Source: SFWF01 sp045638145
Lineage (GTDB): Bacteria > Bacillota > Clostridia > Oscillospirales > Acutalibacteraceae
DNA: 64,000 bases
NCBI GenBank assembly: GCA_045638145.1
Contig: JAZUAU010000024.1
Coordinates: 124,001-188,000, forward strand
Direction: 5' to 3'
Shown one piece after another: positions 49,885 through 59,214 of the stretch. The notes under the pieces are model-generated. The model was not told the DNA's origin. It searched no databases and was given only the letters and a program-made list of their open reading frames with translations. Position 1 is the first letter of the stretch. Each line of letters opens with the position of its first letter. The position numbers and the translations under genes are program-made.

Positions 49885-50934
49885 CTAAACTATAAAATCT
49901 TCAAATCCGCTACTGTAAACGATTTCTCCGTCGGCAGTTATCCACACTGCTTCAAGGTCTTCAAATTTATCCACAAGTTTTTTACCCTCTTCAAAGCTCA
50001 TCGAGAAAAGCGCCGTTGAAAAGGCATCTGCCAATGCGCTACTGTTTGCAACGATAGTAACTGAGGAAAAGTGATTTTTAGGATAACCCGCAAAAGGGTC
50101 AATAATATGATGGTATCGTACTCCGTCAAGCTCAAAATAGCGTTGATAAGAACCGCTTGTAACTACCGCTTTTTTTTGAATTTGAATTGTCATAAGACTG
50201 TCAACCTGACCGTCTGGGTCTGCAACCGAAGCCGTCCATTTTCCACCATCGGGCTTGTCCCCGATAATACGAATGTTTCCACCAAAATTAAGGGCATATC
50301 CGCTTATTCCCTTTTCTTCGAGATACTTTGCAATCTTTTCGGTTGCATATCCCTTTGCTATTGCTCCAACATCAAGTCTGATACCCTGTTCAGTAATAAA
50401 AACGGTACTGTGTTCGCGGTCAATTACTAATTTATCAAATCCGCATTTTTCCATAGCAGATTCTATTTTGTCTGCACTCGGAAGATAAGCTTCTTCTGGG
50501 GCAAAAGACGCGGTATCTCTAGCATCGTGCCAAAGCTTAAAAAGCGCGCCATGTGTTATATCGGTATAGCCCGACGTCACTTCACAAATTTCCCGTGACA
50601 GCTCCAGAAGGTCGATAATTCTCGGGTCAACCACTACAGGCTCTTCGCCTGCTTTTTTATTTATGTTGCAAATATTGTTAACACCACTATAGGTGTTGTA
50701 AATATCATAAAGCTCGTGAAATTCTTTCAGGAGTTTTTCTATGTCGTCGGCTACCGCGTCAAACTTCTCTTGACTCTCCGCGAAACCGACTACGGTAGAT
50801 ACCGTGTCAAAATAATCGATAAAAGTTTCGGAGAAACGCTGCTTTTCTGCCGTTACAGTATTCTTTTTTGTGCAAGAAGCTAAATTCGTTAAAACAACGG
50901 CAAGTATAAGCACGACAGAAATTAATCTTTTCAC
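49885..50934 (-). CDS. apbE: ApbE-like FAD:protein FMN transferase, lipoprotein
   Basis: A 349-residue ApbE family protein. Signal peptide ending LTNLASC (lipid-bearing C21), then the FAD-binding DVGAIAKGYATEKI, GGNIRI and HHIIDPFAGYP motifs, with ADAFSTALFSM forming the metal site. It attaches FMN to Ser/Thr of secreted proteins. The gene is 67 nt after the duplicated-domain lipoprotein gene, an obvious candidate substrate, and is followed by copA. Confidence 0.92.
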   Translation of the reverse strand: MKRLISVVLILAVVLTNLASCTKKNTVTAEKQRFSETFIDYFDTVSTVVGFAESQEKFDAVADDIEKLLKEFHELYDIYNTYSGVNNICNINKKAGEEPVVVDPRIIDLLELSREICEVTSGYTDITHGALFKLWHDARDTASFAPEEAYLPSADKIESAMEKCGFDKLVIDREHSTVFITEQGIRLDVGAIAKGYATEKIAKYLEEKGISGYALNFGGNIRIIGDKPDGGKWTASVADPDGQVDSLMTIQIQKKAVVTSGSYQRYFELDGVRYHHIIDPFAGYPKNHFSSVTIVANSSALADAFSTALFSMSFEEGKKLVDKFEDLEAVWITADGEIVYSSGFEDFIV

Positions 50935-50959
50935 CGAATCACCTTATCTCAAAAGATTA

Positions 50960-50983
50960 TAAGAGGGCACGAATGCCCTCTTA
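50960..50983 (-). terminator. Hairpin between the lipoprotein and apbE genes
   Basis: TAAGAGGGCA pairs with TGCCCTCTTA around CGAA. There is no long T-run, so it probably stabilises the lipoprotein mRNA or lowers apbE expression relative to it. Confidence 0.6.
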
Positions 50984-51001
50984 TATTTCGTAAGCTAAAA
51001 T

Positions 51002-52006
51002 TTATTTTGCTTTACTCATTGCAACAGCAATGTTTGTAACATCGCCCACGATAGAAATGGTGCAGCTAGCAGCGAGGTCAGCATCAGCAGCCTTGCCGTC
51101 AGCACCAGCCATAGCCTTAACTTCGTCAGCGGTTTTGCCTGCAGCAGCATTCTCAAGAGCCTCAGCCTGCTTGTACCATTCAGCCTTTGCGCCTGCATAA
51201 GCTACCATGCCATAGCTGTCCTTAAGTTCACGCTTTGAGCCGCTGTACTTAGCCTCGGTAACAACGCCAGCATCGTCATAGGTGAATGCGGGCTGTGCAC
51301 CGTCAACGATAGCAGCGAGAAGCTTGCCATCCTTATCAACTACCGAAGCAGCAACGGTAACAATGTAATTAACCTCGCCGTCATCAGCCTCTGAATCCTT
51401 TGCAGATTCAACCTTACCGTTAGCAGTAAGACCAAGCTTTACTTCGCCTTCAGCCTTGAAGGTCTTTGCAGCGGGATCTTCGCAAGCCTTTGCTATAGCT
51501 TCAATATAGTCCTTGACGCCGATTGTGCAAGATGTGGTAAGGTCAGAGGGTGCACCCTTGTCGTTAAGAGCGATAGCCTTAACCTCAGAAACAGTCTTGC
51601 CAACGCAGTAATCTGCAAAAGCGTCCGCCTGTGCATACCACTCAGCGATTGCGCCGCCGTATGCTACCATTCCGTAAGCATCACCGATATCGTGTTTCGA
51701 CTTAAAGGTAGCGGTAGCCGCACCGTCAGCAAGGTAGCCGTCGGGTACGTCAACACTCATAGAAACTACATCAAATGCACAGTCAACAATTTTGCCGTCT
51801 TTGTCAAGGATTACAGCTGCAACGTTAGCGTCAGCGGCAACCTTTCCTTCCTGTTCTTCGGCATAAGCAATTGTTACGTTAAGACCAAGCTTATACTCTG
51901 CTTCTGCGGTCTCAGGAGTCGCTTCGGGGTCCTTCTTACCACTGCAGCCTGCAAGTACAGCTAAAATCATAAGAAGCGCGAGGGTAAGGGATAAAAGTTT
52001 TTTCAT
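51002..52006 (-). CDS. Secreted lipoprotein with two tandem copies of one domain
   Basis: A 334-residue lipoprotein: MKKLLSLTLALLMILAVLAG, lipid-bearing C21. Two copies of one domain follow (about residues 37-178 and 188-334). They share YGMVAYxGAxAEWYxQA and a motif DLTTSCT (D155-T161) and DLAASCT (D310-T316), exactly 155 residues apart. This is a family common in gut Clostridia without assigned function. The D...SxT motif sits where FMN-attachment motifs occur in FMN_bind domains, but lacks the usual SGA. AAAGGAG precedes the ATG. It lies 45 nt after pyk. Confidence 0.8.
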   Translation of the reverse strand: MKKLLSLTLALLMILAVLAGCSGKKDPEATPETAEAEYKLGLNVTIAYAEEQEGKVAADANVAAVILDKDGKIVDCAFDVVSMSVDVPDGYLADGAATATFKSKHDIGDAYGMVAYGGAIAEWYAQADAFADYCVGKTVSEVKAIALNDKGAPSDLTTSCTIGVKDYIEAIAKACEDPAAKTFKAEGEVKLGLTANGKVESAKDSEADDGEVNYIVTVAASVVDKDGKLLAAIVDGAQPAFTYDDAGVVTEAKYSGSKRELKDSYGMVAYAGAKAEWYKQAEALENAAAGKTADEVKAMAGADGKAADADLAASCTISIVGDVTNIAVAMSKAK

Positions 52007-52051
52007 TGTTTTTTCTCCTTTTAAAATTTTAGTGAAAAAGCTTTTCAATTT

Positions 52052-53470
52052 TTATTCAACGGTAACGACCTTCAGTGTGTTAGTATTACCCGACACGTTT
52101 ATAGGTTCGCCACCAAGAATTACTACTATATCTGACTTTTCAACAAGATCAATCTGCTTTGCACAGTCAATTGCATGCTTAAAAAGCTTTTCTTCGTTTT
52201 CCTGGAAAAGAGCTAGAACTGGATGAACACCCCACGAAAGCGACATTTGATGATAAGTCTTTATTTCGGGTGTTGCCGCAACAATAGGCTCACTCGGTCT
52301 AAACTTTGAAAGTCTGCGCGCAGAATAGCCTGATTTTGTAGATGCAATTATTGCCTTAACCATAAGGTCACGGGCGGTTGTGCAAGCGGCATCACAAATA
52401 GCGTTTGTGGTATCGCTTACAGACTCAAACATATTGTTTCGGAACATATCCATCTCCAGAGCATCGCTTTCAGCCTGCTCTAGAATTGTAGACATAACCT
52501 CAACGACGTGTGCTGGATCAATTCCCATTGCGGTCTCTCCCGAAAGCATAACGCAGCTTGTGCCATCAAAAACAGCGTTTGCAACGTCGGTAATCTCAGC
52601 ACGGGTGGGGTTATAGGAATGAATCATTGATTCAAGCATCTGGGTTGCGGTAATTACAATCTTTCCCGAGCCGTAGCACTTCTTTATAAAGCGCTTTTGC
52701 AGACCGGGAAGCTTTTCATACTCAATCTCGACGCCCATATCTCCGCGGGCAACCATTATGCCGTCAGCTTTGGATAGTATTTCGTCAAAGTTATCCACGC
52801 CGTCGCGGTTTTCAATTTTAGCAATAATCTTAATTGAATGTCCACCATTGTAGTTAAGAAACTTACGTAGCGCAACAACATCCTCCTTTGTTCGAACGAA
52901 GGAGGCAGCGACATAATCAACGTCCTCTTTGATTCCAAAAAGAATGTCGGACTTATCGCGTTCGGAAAGATACGGCATATCAAGATGAACCCCAGGTACG
53001 TTAATACCCTTGCTGTTGCCAAGCGTACCTCCAACCGTTACAACGGTAGAGATATAATCGTCACACACCTCGGTTACAAGAAGAATTATGCTTCCGTCAT
53101 CAATCTTAATAACATCACCGGTTTTTACAAGCTTTATAAGACCTGAATAGGTTATTGAAATACCGCTCTCATCCCCTATTCTCTCGTCAATATAAAGTCG
53201 GAAAGTAGAACCCGATTTTAACTCTACGGGTGATTTTTCAAGTAGTCCAGTTCTGATTTCGGGGCCCTTTGTATCAAGAAGCACTGCGGCAGGAATACCA
53301 AGCTCGTCACGAACAGAACGGAAAAGGTCGATAGTTTCCTTATGAGCCTCGTGTGTACCGTGTGAAAAGTTAAGGCGGGCAACGTTCATTCCGTTTTTAA
53401 ACATATTGATAAGGGTCTCACGGTTGCTACTTGCCGGACCGAGGGTGCATACTATTTTGGTCTTTCTCAT
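52052..53470 (-). CDS. pyk: Pyruvate kinase
   Basis: A 472-residue pyruvate kinase that makes ATP and pyruvate from PEP. The MRKTKIVCTLGPASSN start, MVARGDMGVEIEYEKLP and TATQMLESM motifs are complete. It lacks the C-terminal PEP-utiliser domain present in Bacillus. The start is the ATG after AGAAAGGATTCTT. It follows the PPi-PFK gene, so two irreversible glycolytic steps are encoded together. Confidence 0.96.
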   Translation of the reverse strand: MRKTKIVCTLGPASSNRETLINMFKNGMNVARLNFSHGTHEAHKETIDLFRSVRDELGIPAAVLLDTKGPEIRTGLLEKSPVELKSGSTFRLYIDERIGDESGISITYSGLIKLVKTGDVIKIDDGSIILLVTEVCDDYISTVVTVGGTLGNSKGINVPGVHLDMPYLSERDKSDILFGIKEDVDYVAASFVRTKEDVVALRKFLNYNGGHSIKIIAKIENRDGVDNFDEILSKADGIMVARGDMGVEIEYEKLPGLQKRFIKKCYGSGKIVITATQMLESMIHSYNPTRAEITDVANAVFDGTSCVMLSGETAMGIDPAHVVEVMSTILEQAESDALEMDMFRNNMFESVSDTTNAICDAACTTARDLMVKAIIASTKSGYSARRLSKFRPSEPIVAATPEIKTYHQMSLSWGVHPVLALFQENEEKLFKHAIDCAKQIDLVEKSDIVVILGGEPINVSGNTNTLKVVTVE

Positions 53471-53504
53471 AAGAATCCTTTCTAAAATTTGCCGGGACAA
53501 TAAT

Positions 53505-54707
53505 TTATTTCATCTTAATATGACGGATAAGTCCGTTTTTATAAAGCATATTAGGCTCTCCCTCGATAAGGGGTAAGAAATATTTTACCGCCTCATCGGT
53601 AACGTTGTTCTTTTCCTCGTTAATCCACTCTACGGGGAAATTTCGCTCGCCGTTTGCCACAAGGTTCGCAGGGACGGGAGCATAGCCAACGCTATAAGGC
53701 GTATCGGAAAGACGTCTAATGGACATCATCTTGCCGGTCTCGCCTTCTACTGCAGCCTCGACAGCAGCAGTACCTACCGCCTCGCTCTCTTCAAGGTCGG
53801 TTTCACTTGCTATATGAGAAGCACAGCGCTGAAGAACAGAAAGCTCAACAGAGCGAACCTTTACACCAAGCTTATCTTTGATAAGATTCTCGAGGGTCTT
53901 GCCGATACCGGCAAGCTGAACGTGACCGAAAGCATCGGTCTTCTGCTCTACCTTTTCGTCAGAGGGAATTGTTACACCCTCCGAAACAACAGCAATAACG
54001 GTGTTTTTGGTTTCAAGCTTAGATTTCAGGTCCGAAAGGAAGCGCTCAGCAGAGAAATCTACCTCCGGAAGATAAATAAAGTCGGGGTATTCTTCACCGT
54101 TTGCGCGAAGCACACATGAAGAAGCGGCAAGCCAGCCAGCCTGTCTGCCCATAACCTCGATAACAAGGACAGATTTCATATCGTAAACCTCGGTGTCACG
54201 TGCTATCTCGCTAACTGTGGTAGCAAGATATTTTGCGGCAGAGCCAAAGCCGGGTGTATGGTCGGTCTCGGGAAGGTCGTTATCAATGGTCTTCGGAACA
54301 CCCATAACGCGGATGGGGCTATTCTTTTCTGCAAGATATTTAGAAAGCTTATTTACGGTATCCATAGAATCGTTACCGCCGATATAGAACATTGCACCGA
54401 TTTGGTATTCCTCGAAACGGGCAACTATTTTCTCGTAGGTTTCGGGCGATTCTTCGGGGTCAGGAAGCTTAAAACGGCAAGAACCGAGTGCAGAAGACGG
54501 TGTCTGACGGAGCAGCTGCATATCCTCTGCGCTCTTAATAACCTCGCTAATATCTATAAGATTTCCATAAAGGATACCTTCTATTCCGTTAAGTGAGCCG
54601 TAAACCTTCTCAATCTTTTGGGATGCGTAGCCGCCCTTGATTACACCAAGAAGAGACGCATTAATAGCGCAGGTAGGACCGCCTGACTGTGCAACAACAA
54701 TATTCAT
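53505..54707 (-). CDS. pfp: Pyrophosphate-dependent 6-phosphofructokinase
   Basis: A 400-residue PFK. AQSGGPTCAINASL at the start, GGND at residues 110-113 (Asp in the place of the Gly of ATP-dependent enzymes), PKTIDND at 138-144 and MGRQAGWLAASS are the marks of the PPi-using group. PPi as phosphoryl donor saves ATP and is consistent with the membrane pyrophosphatase at 17.8 kb. The start is the ATG after GAGGTGATTGTT. It is 22 nt after the SNF transporter gene. Confidence 0.92.
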   Translation of the reverse strand: MNIVVAQSGGPTCAINASLLGVIKGGYASQKIEKVYGSLNGIEGILYGNLIDISEVIKSAEDMQLLRQTPSSALGSCRFKLPDPEESPETYEKIVARFEEYQIGAMFYIGGNDSMDTVNKLSKYLAEKNSPIRVMGVPKTIDNDLPETDHTPGFGSAAKYLATTVSEIARDTEVYDMKSVLVIEVMGRQAGWLAASSCVLRANGEEYPDFIYLPEVDFSAERFLSDLKSKLETKNTVIAVVSEGVTIPSDEKVEQKTDAFGHVQLAGIGKTLENLIKDKLGVKVRSVELSVLQRCASHIASETDLEESEAVGTAAVEAAVEGETGKMMSIRRLSDTPYSVGYAPVPANLVANGERNFPVEWINEEKNNVTDEAVKYFLPLIEGEPNMLYKNGLIRHIKMK

Positions 54708-54729
54708 AACAATCACCTCATAAAGTATT

Positions 54730-56115
54730 TTAAATTACAAAGAATGAAATTCCAAGAATCTTTCCGCAAACAAAGTCGAGAATTGAGGAAAGAAGTATAA
54801 GAATTGTGAAGATGGGAGCGATGTATTTGATTATAACAACGAATATCTTCTCACTTTTAAATTTGCTTGACAGCTTAATTTCATCCGACACTGCCTGGGG
54901 CTTAATAATATAGCCAACAATAATGCAGGTAAGGAATGCGGCAATAGGCATAAGCAGGCTGTTGGAGACAAAGTCGAATAGGTCGAGAATAGTCTGACCT
55001 CCGATTGAAATGAAGTCGAGCACGCCAAAACCGAGCGAAGACGGAATTCCAAGAAGCATGCAACCGACAAACACAAGCAGGCATATGGTTCTTCTGGAAA
55101 GCCTTGTTTTGTCAAGGTAGATAGACACAACCGTTTCCATAAGTGAAATTGAAGAAGAGAGTGCCGCAAAGAAGACCATTATAAAGAAGGTGGCACCGAT
55201 AAGGCCGCCTGCCGGCATTGCGTTAAATACCTTGGGCAGGGTTATAAACATAAGGGTAGGCCCTGCCTTTGTAAGGTCTGCCATAGCCCCTGCCTCGGAC
55301 GGGAAAGCAAATACTGCGGGGATAATCATTAGTCCCGCAAGGAAGGCGATTCCGGTATCAAAAAGCTCAATCTGCTTAACCGATTTATCAATAGCTATGT
55401 CCTTCTTCATATAGGAGCCGTAGGTAATCATAATTCCCATTGCAATACTCATCGAATAAAAAAGCTGACCCATAGCGGCAACAACCGTCATATAGTTGAA
55501 ATGCTCAAAATTAGGAATTACATAATACTTAAGACCGTCGATAGCGCCCGGCATAAAGAGACCATAAACGGCAATACCAACGGTAAGCACAACGAGTACC
55601 GGCATCATAAACTTAGATACCTTTTCAACGCCCTTTTCAACACCGAAAAGAACGATAAGAGCGGTAAGACCCGTAAATATAAGGAACCAACCTATGGGTT
55701 CTATAGGATTAGTGATGAAGCCCGTAAAATAGCCTGTTTCTGCGGCTTTTTCTACTCCTCCCATAACGTATGTACCTATATACTTTGTAACCCAACCGCC
55801 GATTACCGAATAGTAAGGCAGAATTATCATAGGTATAACAGATACTATCCAACCGACGAAGGAAAATCTCTTATCAAGGTCACCGAATGCTGCGATTGCA
55901 CTCTTGCCTGTTTTTCTACCGATGGCAATCTCTGCACAAAGCAGGGCAAAGCCAAAGGTTACAGACAAAATGATATAAACAAGCAGGAATATACCGCCAC
56001 CGTATTTAGCCGCAAGATAAGGGAAACGCCATATATTACCAAGTCCTACAGCAGAGCCTGCCGCGGCAAGTACGAAGCCTATCTTTCCTGTAAAATTACT
56101 TCTTTTCTCACTCAT
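54730..56115 (-). CDS. Na+-dependent transporter, SNF (NSS) family, second gene
   Basis: A 461-residue SNF-family symporter. The first helix reads GSAVGLGNIWRFPYLAAKYG, closer to the usual signature than the 13.8 kb copy, and about eleven spans are seen. The substrate is probably an amino acid. I chose the ATG at 56113-56115, with AAGGAAGTTTACT before it. A longer frame starting at 56199 would overlap the promoter. Only 22 nt separate it from pfp, so transport and glycolysis genes seem to share a transcript. Confidence 0.93.
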   Translation of the reverse strand: MSEKRSNFTGKIGFVLAAAGSAVGLGNIWRFPYLAAKYGGGIFLLVYIILSVTFGFALLCAEIAIGRKTGKSAIAAFGDLDKRFSFVGWIVSVIPMIILPYYSVIGGWVTKYIGTYVMGGVEKAAETGYFTGFITNPIEPIGWFLIFTGLTALIVLFGVEKGVEKVSKFMMPVLVVLTVGIAVYGLFMPGAIDGLKYYVIPNFEHFNYMTVVAAMGQLFYSMSIAMGIMITYGSYMKKDIAIDKSVKQIELFDTGIAFLAGLMIIPAVFAFPSEAGAMADLTKAGPTLMFITLPKVFNAMPAGGLIGATFFIMVFFAALSSSISLMETVVSIYLDKTRLSRRTICLLVFVGCMLLGIPSSLGFGVLDFISIGGQTILDLFDFVSNSLLMPIAAFLTCIIVGYIIKPQAVSDEIKLSSKFKSEKIFVVIIKYIAPIFTILILLSSILDFVCGKILGISFFVI

Positions 56116-56145
56116 AGTAAACTTCCTTAGTACATAGTTGCCTAT

Positions 56146-56174
56146 ATTATAACAAAAGCCGGATAAAAGGTCAA
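56146..56174 (-). promoter_or_regulatory. Promoter of the SNF-pfp-pyk-lipoprotein-apbE-copA series
   Basis: On the minus strand TTGACC (complement of 56169-56174) and perfect TATAAT (complement of 56146-56151) are 17 nt apart, 30 nt before the start codon. No other clear promoter or strong terminator is seen until after copA. Confidence 0.75.
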
Positions 56175-56185
56175 TTAAAAAATAG

Positions 56186-56213
56186 AAAAAAGCCATCAAA
56201 TTTGATGGCTTTT
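56186..56213 (-). terminator. Terminator of the antiporter gene
   Basis: AAAAAAGCCATCAAA and TTTGATGGCTTTT form a perfect palindrome with T-runs on both sides. It lies 17 nt after the antiporter stop codon. Confidence 0.88.
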
Positions 56214-56230
56214 GCGAATTTAATATGAAA

Positions 56231-57520
56231 TTATTTTTTCAAAACAGACTGAAGCTTAATTTCACGGCGGTTCTTGACCTCGTGAGACATAGGCTTAATC
56301 TCACCTGCTGCCGTAAGTGCCATACGAGTAAACAGCGGACCGACAAGCTCATAAATAAGAACTGCGAAAAGTGTGATATTACGAATGAGATTTCCATCTG
56401 CACCGAGCTGCATTGCAGTTGCACACATTCCGAGTGCAACTCCTGCCTGCGGAAGAAGAGTGATTCCAAGGTATTTACAAATATGCGAATCACATTTGAC
56501 CGCTTTTGCACTCACAAAGGTTCCCGAATATTTGCCGAGTGAACGGAAGATGATGTAAATAATACCAATTACAACGATTGCAACATCGGCAAATACAGAT
56601 AACTCAAGCTCTGCACCACTGATTACGAAGAATAGTGCAAAAAGCGGCGAAGTCCACTTATCACTTCTCTCCATAAGGTCATGAGAAAGAGGACAGGTGT
56701 TGCAGAATATCGTTCCTAGCATCATGCAAACGAGGAGTGACGAGAACTGAATGTGTACGGGGCCAATCTCAAATTTAAGCATTGAAAGTGATGCGGTTAA
56801 GAAGACGAAGCCGATAGTAAGATTAAGTCGGTTTGTATTAGAATTGAAAAGCTTTTCAAGATAGGTCAGCACAACACCCATAACAGCACCGAGAATAAGA
56901 GAACATACAATCTCGATAATGGGGTTTACCAAAATGGAAATCATATCAATCTGACCGCTGACAAGTGTCTTTGCAATTCCGAACGAAACTGCAAAAACGA
57001 TAAGACCAACCGCATCGTCAAGTGCAACTATTGGGAGAAGGAGCTTTGTGAGAGGACCGCTTGCCTTGTACTGGCGGACAACCATAAGTGTTGCAGCAGG
57101 AGCTGTTGCTGTTGCGATAGCTCCAAGAGTGAGCGCCTGTGCAAGGGAAAGCTTATCGGGCATTACAAGGTGAACTCCCACAAGCGCAAGGTCAACGAAA
57201 AGCGTTGCAACAAGGGCTTGGAATACACCGATTGTAAATGCCTGCTTACCCGTCTTTTTAAGATCTTCAAAACGGAATTCATTACCGATTGAAAATGCGA
57301 TAAAGCCGAGGGCTACGTCGCTGACAAGCGAAAGACGGGAAACCGCATCGTGCGAGGTAAAGCCAACACCTTCAAAGCCGAAGGAACCAATGCAATAGGG
57401 TCCGATAAGGACACCCGCTATAAGATATGCCGTAACAGAGGGTAATTTTAAGGGTTTAAAAAGTCTTGTCATCAAAAGTCCTGCAAGGAGGGCCAATGAT
57501 ACCGATAAAAGTGTACTCAT
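56231..57520 (-). CDS. Kef/NhaP-type cation:proton antiporter
   Basis: A 429-residue membrane protein of the CPA2-like antiporter family with about twelve hydrophobic spans and no cytoplasmic TrkA-N domain. LDDAVGLIVFAVSFG contains the paired acidic residues expected for ion binding. The start is ATG at 57518-57520 with CGAGG upstream. A longer frame reaching 57730 is implausible as membrane-poor and unsupported. The ion (K+ or Na+) is not decided. Confidence 0.9.
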   Translation of the reverse strand: MSTLLSVSLALLAGLLMTRLFKPLKLPSVTAYLIAGVLIGPYCIGSFGFEGVGFTSHDAVSRLSLVSDVALGFIAFSIGNEFRFEDLKKTGKQAFTIGVFQALVATLFVDLALVGVHLVMPDKLSLAQALTLGAIATATAPAATLMVVRQYKASGPLTKLLLPIVALDDAVGLIVFAVSFGIAKTLVSGQIDMISILVNPIIEIVCSLILGAVMGVVLTYLEKLFNSNTNRLNLTIGFVFLTASLSMLKFEIGPVHIQFSSLLVCMMLGTIFCNTCPLSHDLMERSDKWTSPLFALFFVISGAELELSVFADVAIVVIGIIYIIFRSLGKYSGTFVSAKAVKCDSHICKYLGITLLPQAGVALGMCATAMQLGADGNLIRNITLFAVLIYELVGPLFTRMALTAAGEIKPMSHEVKNRREIKLQSVLKK

Positions 57521-57642
57521 AATCAAAACCTCGAAAAAAATTCTCAAAAACGCACATATTATACTCTCGTTTAAGAAAATATTCAAGTAGTTTTTCATAC
57601 AATTAATGTGTAAAATTCTTGTGATTTTTGTGCAAAACAGAA

Positions 57643-57663
57643 GCCGACCTACATTAGGTCGGC
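57643..57663 (-). terminator. Second hairpin after the HtrA gene
   Basis: GCCGACCTA and TAGGTCGGC pair around CAT. On the minus strand TTCTGTTTTG follows. With the stronger hairpin at 57725-57749 it may form a double terminator. The 236-nt gap holding both has no gene. Confidence 0.55.
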
Positions 57664-57724
57664 AATAAGTCAGTATCTTATGTGGAATTAAAAAAGTCTG
57701 TAGTATCTTTTGTGTATATAAAAA

Positions 57725-57749
57725 GCGCACATTTGAGAAAAATGTGCGC
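57725..57749 (-). terminator. Terminator of the HtrA gene
   Basis: GCGCACATTT pairs with AATGTGCGC around a six-base loop, and TTTTTATA follows on the minus strand. It starts eight bases after the stop codon. Confidence 0.85.
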
Positions 57750-57756
57750 CAAATTA

Positions 57757-59115
57757 TTATTGAGAGTTGTTTGAACCAATAGTAACGGAGCCGTTATAAT
57801 AACGCTTTGAGCGGTAGATTTTAACCGATATCGTCTCTCCTGGTTTGCACTCCGACAGCACTTCGCCGAATATTGAATAATCGGTAATTGCGGTACCATT
57901 AAGCTCGGTTATTATATCGCCCCTCTTAATTCCTGCATCGTCTGCAGGGCTTCCCGAAACAACGCTTTCAACAACTGCACCAACGGGATAACCATATTTT
58001 TTAAGAGTTTCTGCATCGTAATAGCTTGAAACGGTTACGCCAAGATAGGGATCCGGGTCATTTTCCTTTGCAATTATTTTATCGCAAATCTCTCTTGTCG
58101 CATTGGACGGAATTGCAAAGCCCATTCCCTCATAGCTCTCGGATACAAGCTTGCTTGAATTTATTCCCACAAGCTCACCCTTTAAATTCACAAGAGCACC
58201 GCCCGAATTGCCTGGATTGATTGCGGCATCGGTCTGAATCAGAGAGCTCTTTGAGCCGATTCCCGAGTTTGCAAGATTACGGTTCAGTCCTGAAATAACG
58301 CCATAAGTTACCGAGCTCATAAACTGAAGTCCGCCGGGATTTCCGATCGCAACAACAAACTCACCAACCGTTAGCTCGTCTGAATTTGCAAATGTAATCG
58401 CAGGAAGTCCATCAACATTAATTTTTATAACAGCAAGGTCGTAAGAAATATTATATCCCACAACGGATGCGGGGAATCCCTCGGTATCCTCACCATAAGA
58501 AAGAAAGACACGAATTTCAGAGGATTCGCTTCTATTTTCGACAACATCCTGAATCACGTGATAGTTTGTGATGATATAGCCGTCCGCGGTGTAAGCAACG
58601 CCCGAGCCCTCACCCGAGGAAGACTGCTCGCCGTAAAAGAAATCGTGAACAGAAACGGTTGTTCTTATACCCACAACACTGGGTGTAACCTTTTTTGCAA
58701 CCGCCTCAACAACAGTAACATCAACATCGCTTACATCGATGTCATATGAAGCGGGAGGGGTTACATTATAGGGAGCACCATTGTCACCAAAAATAACATT
58801 ATATGCTATACTTCCGCCAACACCGCACATACTGCCGACAATAGCGGCAACAAGAATTGAAACGATAAGGGTTGTAACCGAAAATTTAACCTTTTCACGC
58901 TTGGGTTTTATTGGCTTTGCTGTAAAGCTAAATTCAGATGGCGGTGTATATGCAGGCGTGTGATAGCCGTACTGCTGTGGCTCGTTATAACCGGCACTCG
59001 CATTTTCAGGTGGAGTGCGAGTCTCCTCTGCCCTATTCTCTTCAGGCTCTGCATTTATATGGGGCTCATTGGCTGAATCAAATCCAAAAATCTCTCCGTT
59101 TTTATTTTCATCCAT
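57757..59115 (-). CDS. HtrA/DegP-type serine protease with PDZ domain
   Basis: A 452-residue membrane-anchored protease. The N-terminal cytoplasmic region (about 95 residues) is rich in Glu, Pro and Tyr. One membrane span (about 88-110) follows. The trypsin-like domain has the triad in ITNYHVIQD, YDLAVIKI and PGNSGGALVN, then one PDZ domain (about 365-445). These proteases remove or refold damaged envelope proteins. The start is the ATG after AAAGGAGTGCTTTTG. The gene is monocistronic. Confidence 0.94.
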   Translation of the reverse strand: MDENKNGEIFGFDSANEPHINAEPEENRAEETRTPPENASAGYNEPQQYGYHTPAYTPPSEFSFTAKPIKPKREKVKFSVTTLIVSILVAAIVGSMCGVGGSIAYNVIFGDNGAPYNVTPPASYDIDVSDVDVTVVEAVAKKVTPSVVGIRTTVSVHDFFYGEQSSSGEGSGVAYTADGYIITNYHVIQDVVENRSESSEIRVFLSYGEDTEGFPASVVGYNISYDLAVIKINVDGLPAITFANSDELTVGEFVVAIGNPGGLQFMSSVTYGVISGLNRNLANSGIGSKSSLIQTDAAINPGNSGGALVNLKGELVGINSSKLVSESYEGMGFAIPSNATREICDKIIAKENDPDPYLGVTVSSYYDAETLKKYGYPVGAVVESVVSGSPADDAGIKRGDIITELNGTAITDYSIFGEVLSECKPGETISVKIYRSKRYYNGSVTIGSNNSQ

Positions 59116-59214
59116 CAAAAGCACTCCTTTGCTTTTAAAATGAGTTTCGGTATATAGATATTATAACAAAACGATAATATAATATTTTGTCGTAAATATG
59201 AACGAAAAATTAAT

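Noticed and set aside
55501..56130. Plus-strand open frame of 209 codons
   Set aside because: It is antisense to the SNF transporter gene, with no ribosome site and a composition rich in Tyr, Lys, Asn and Cys typical of a shadow frame.
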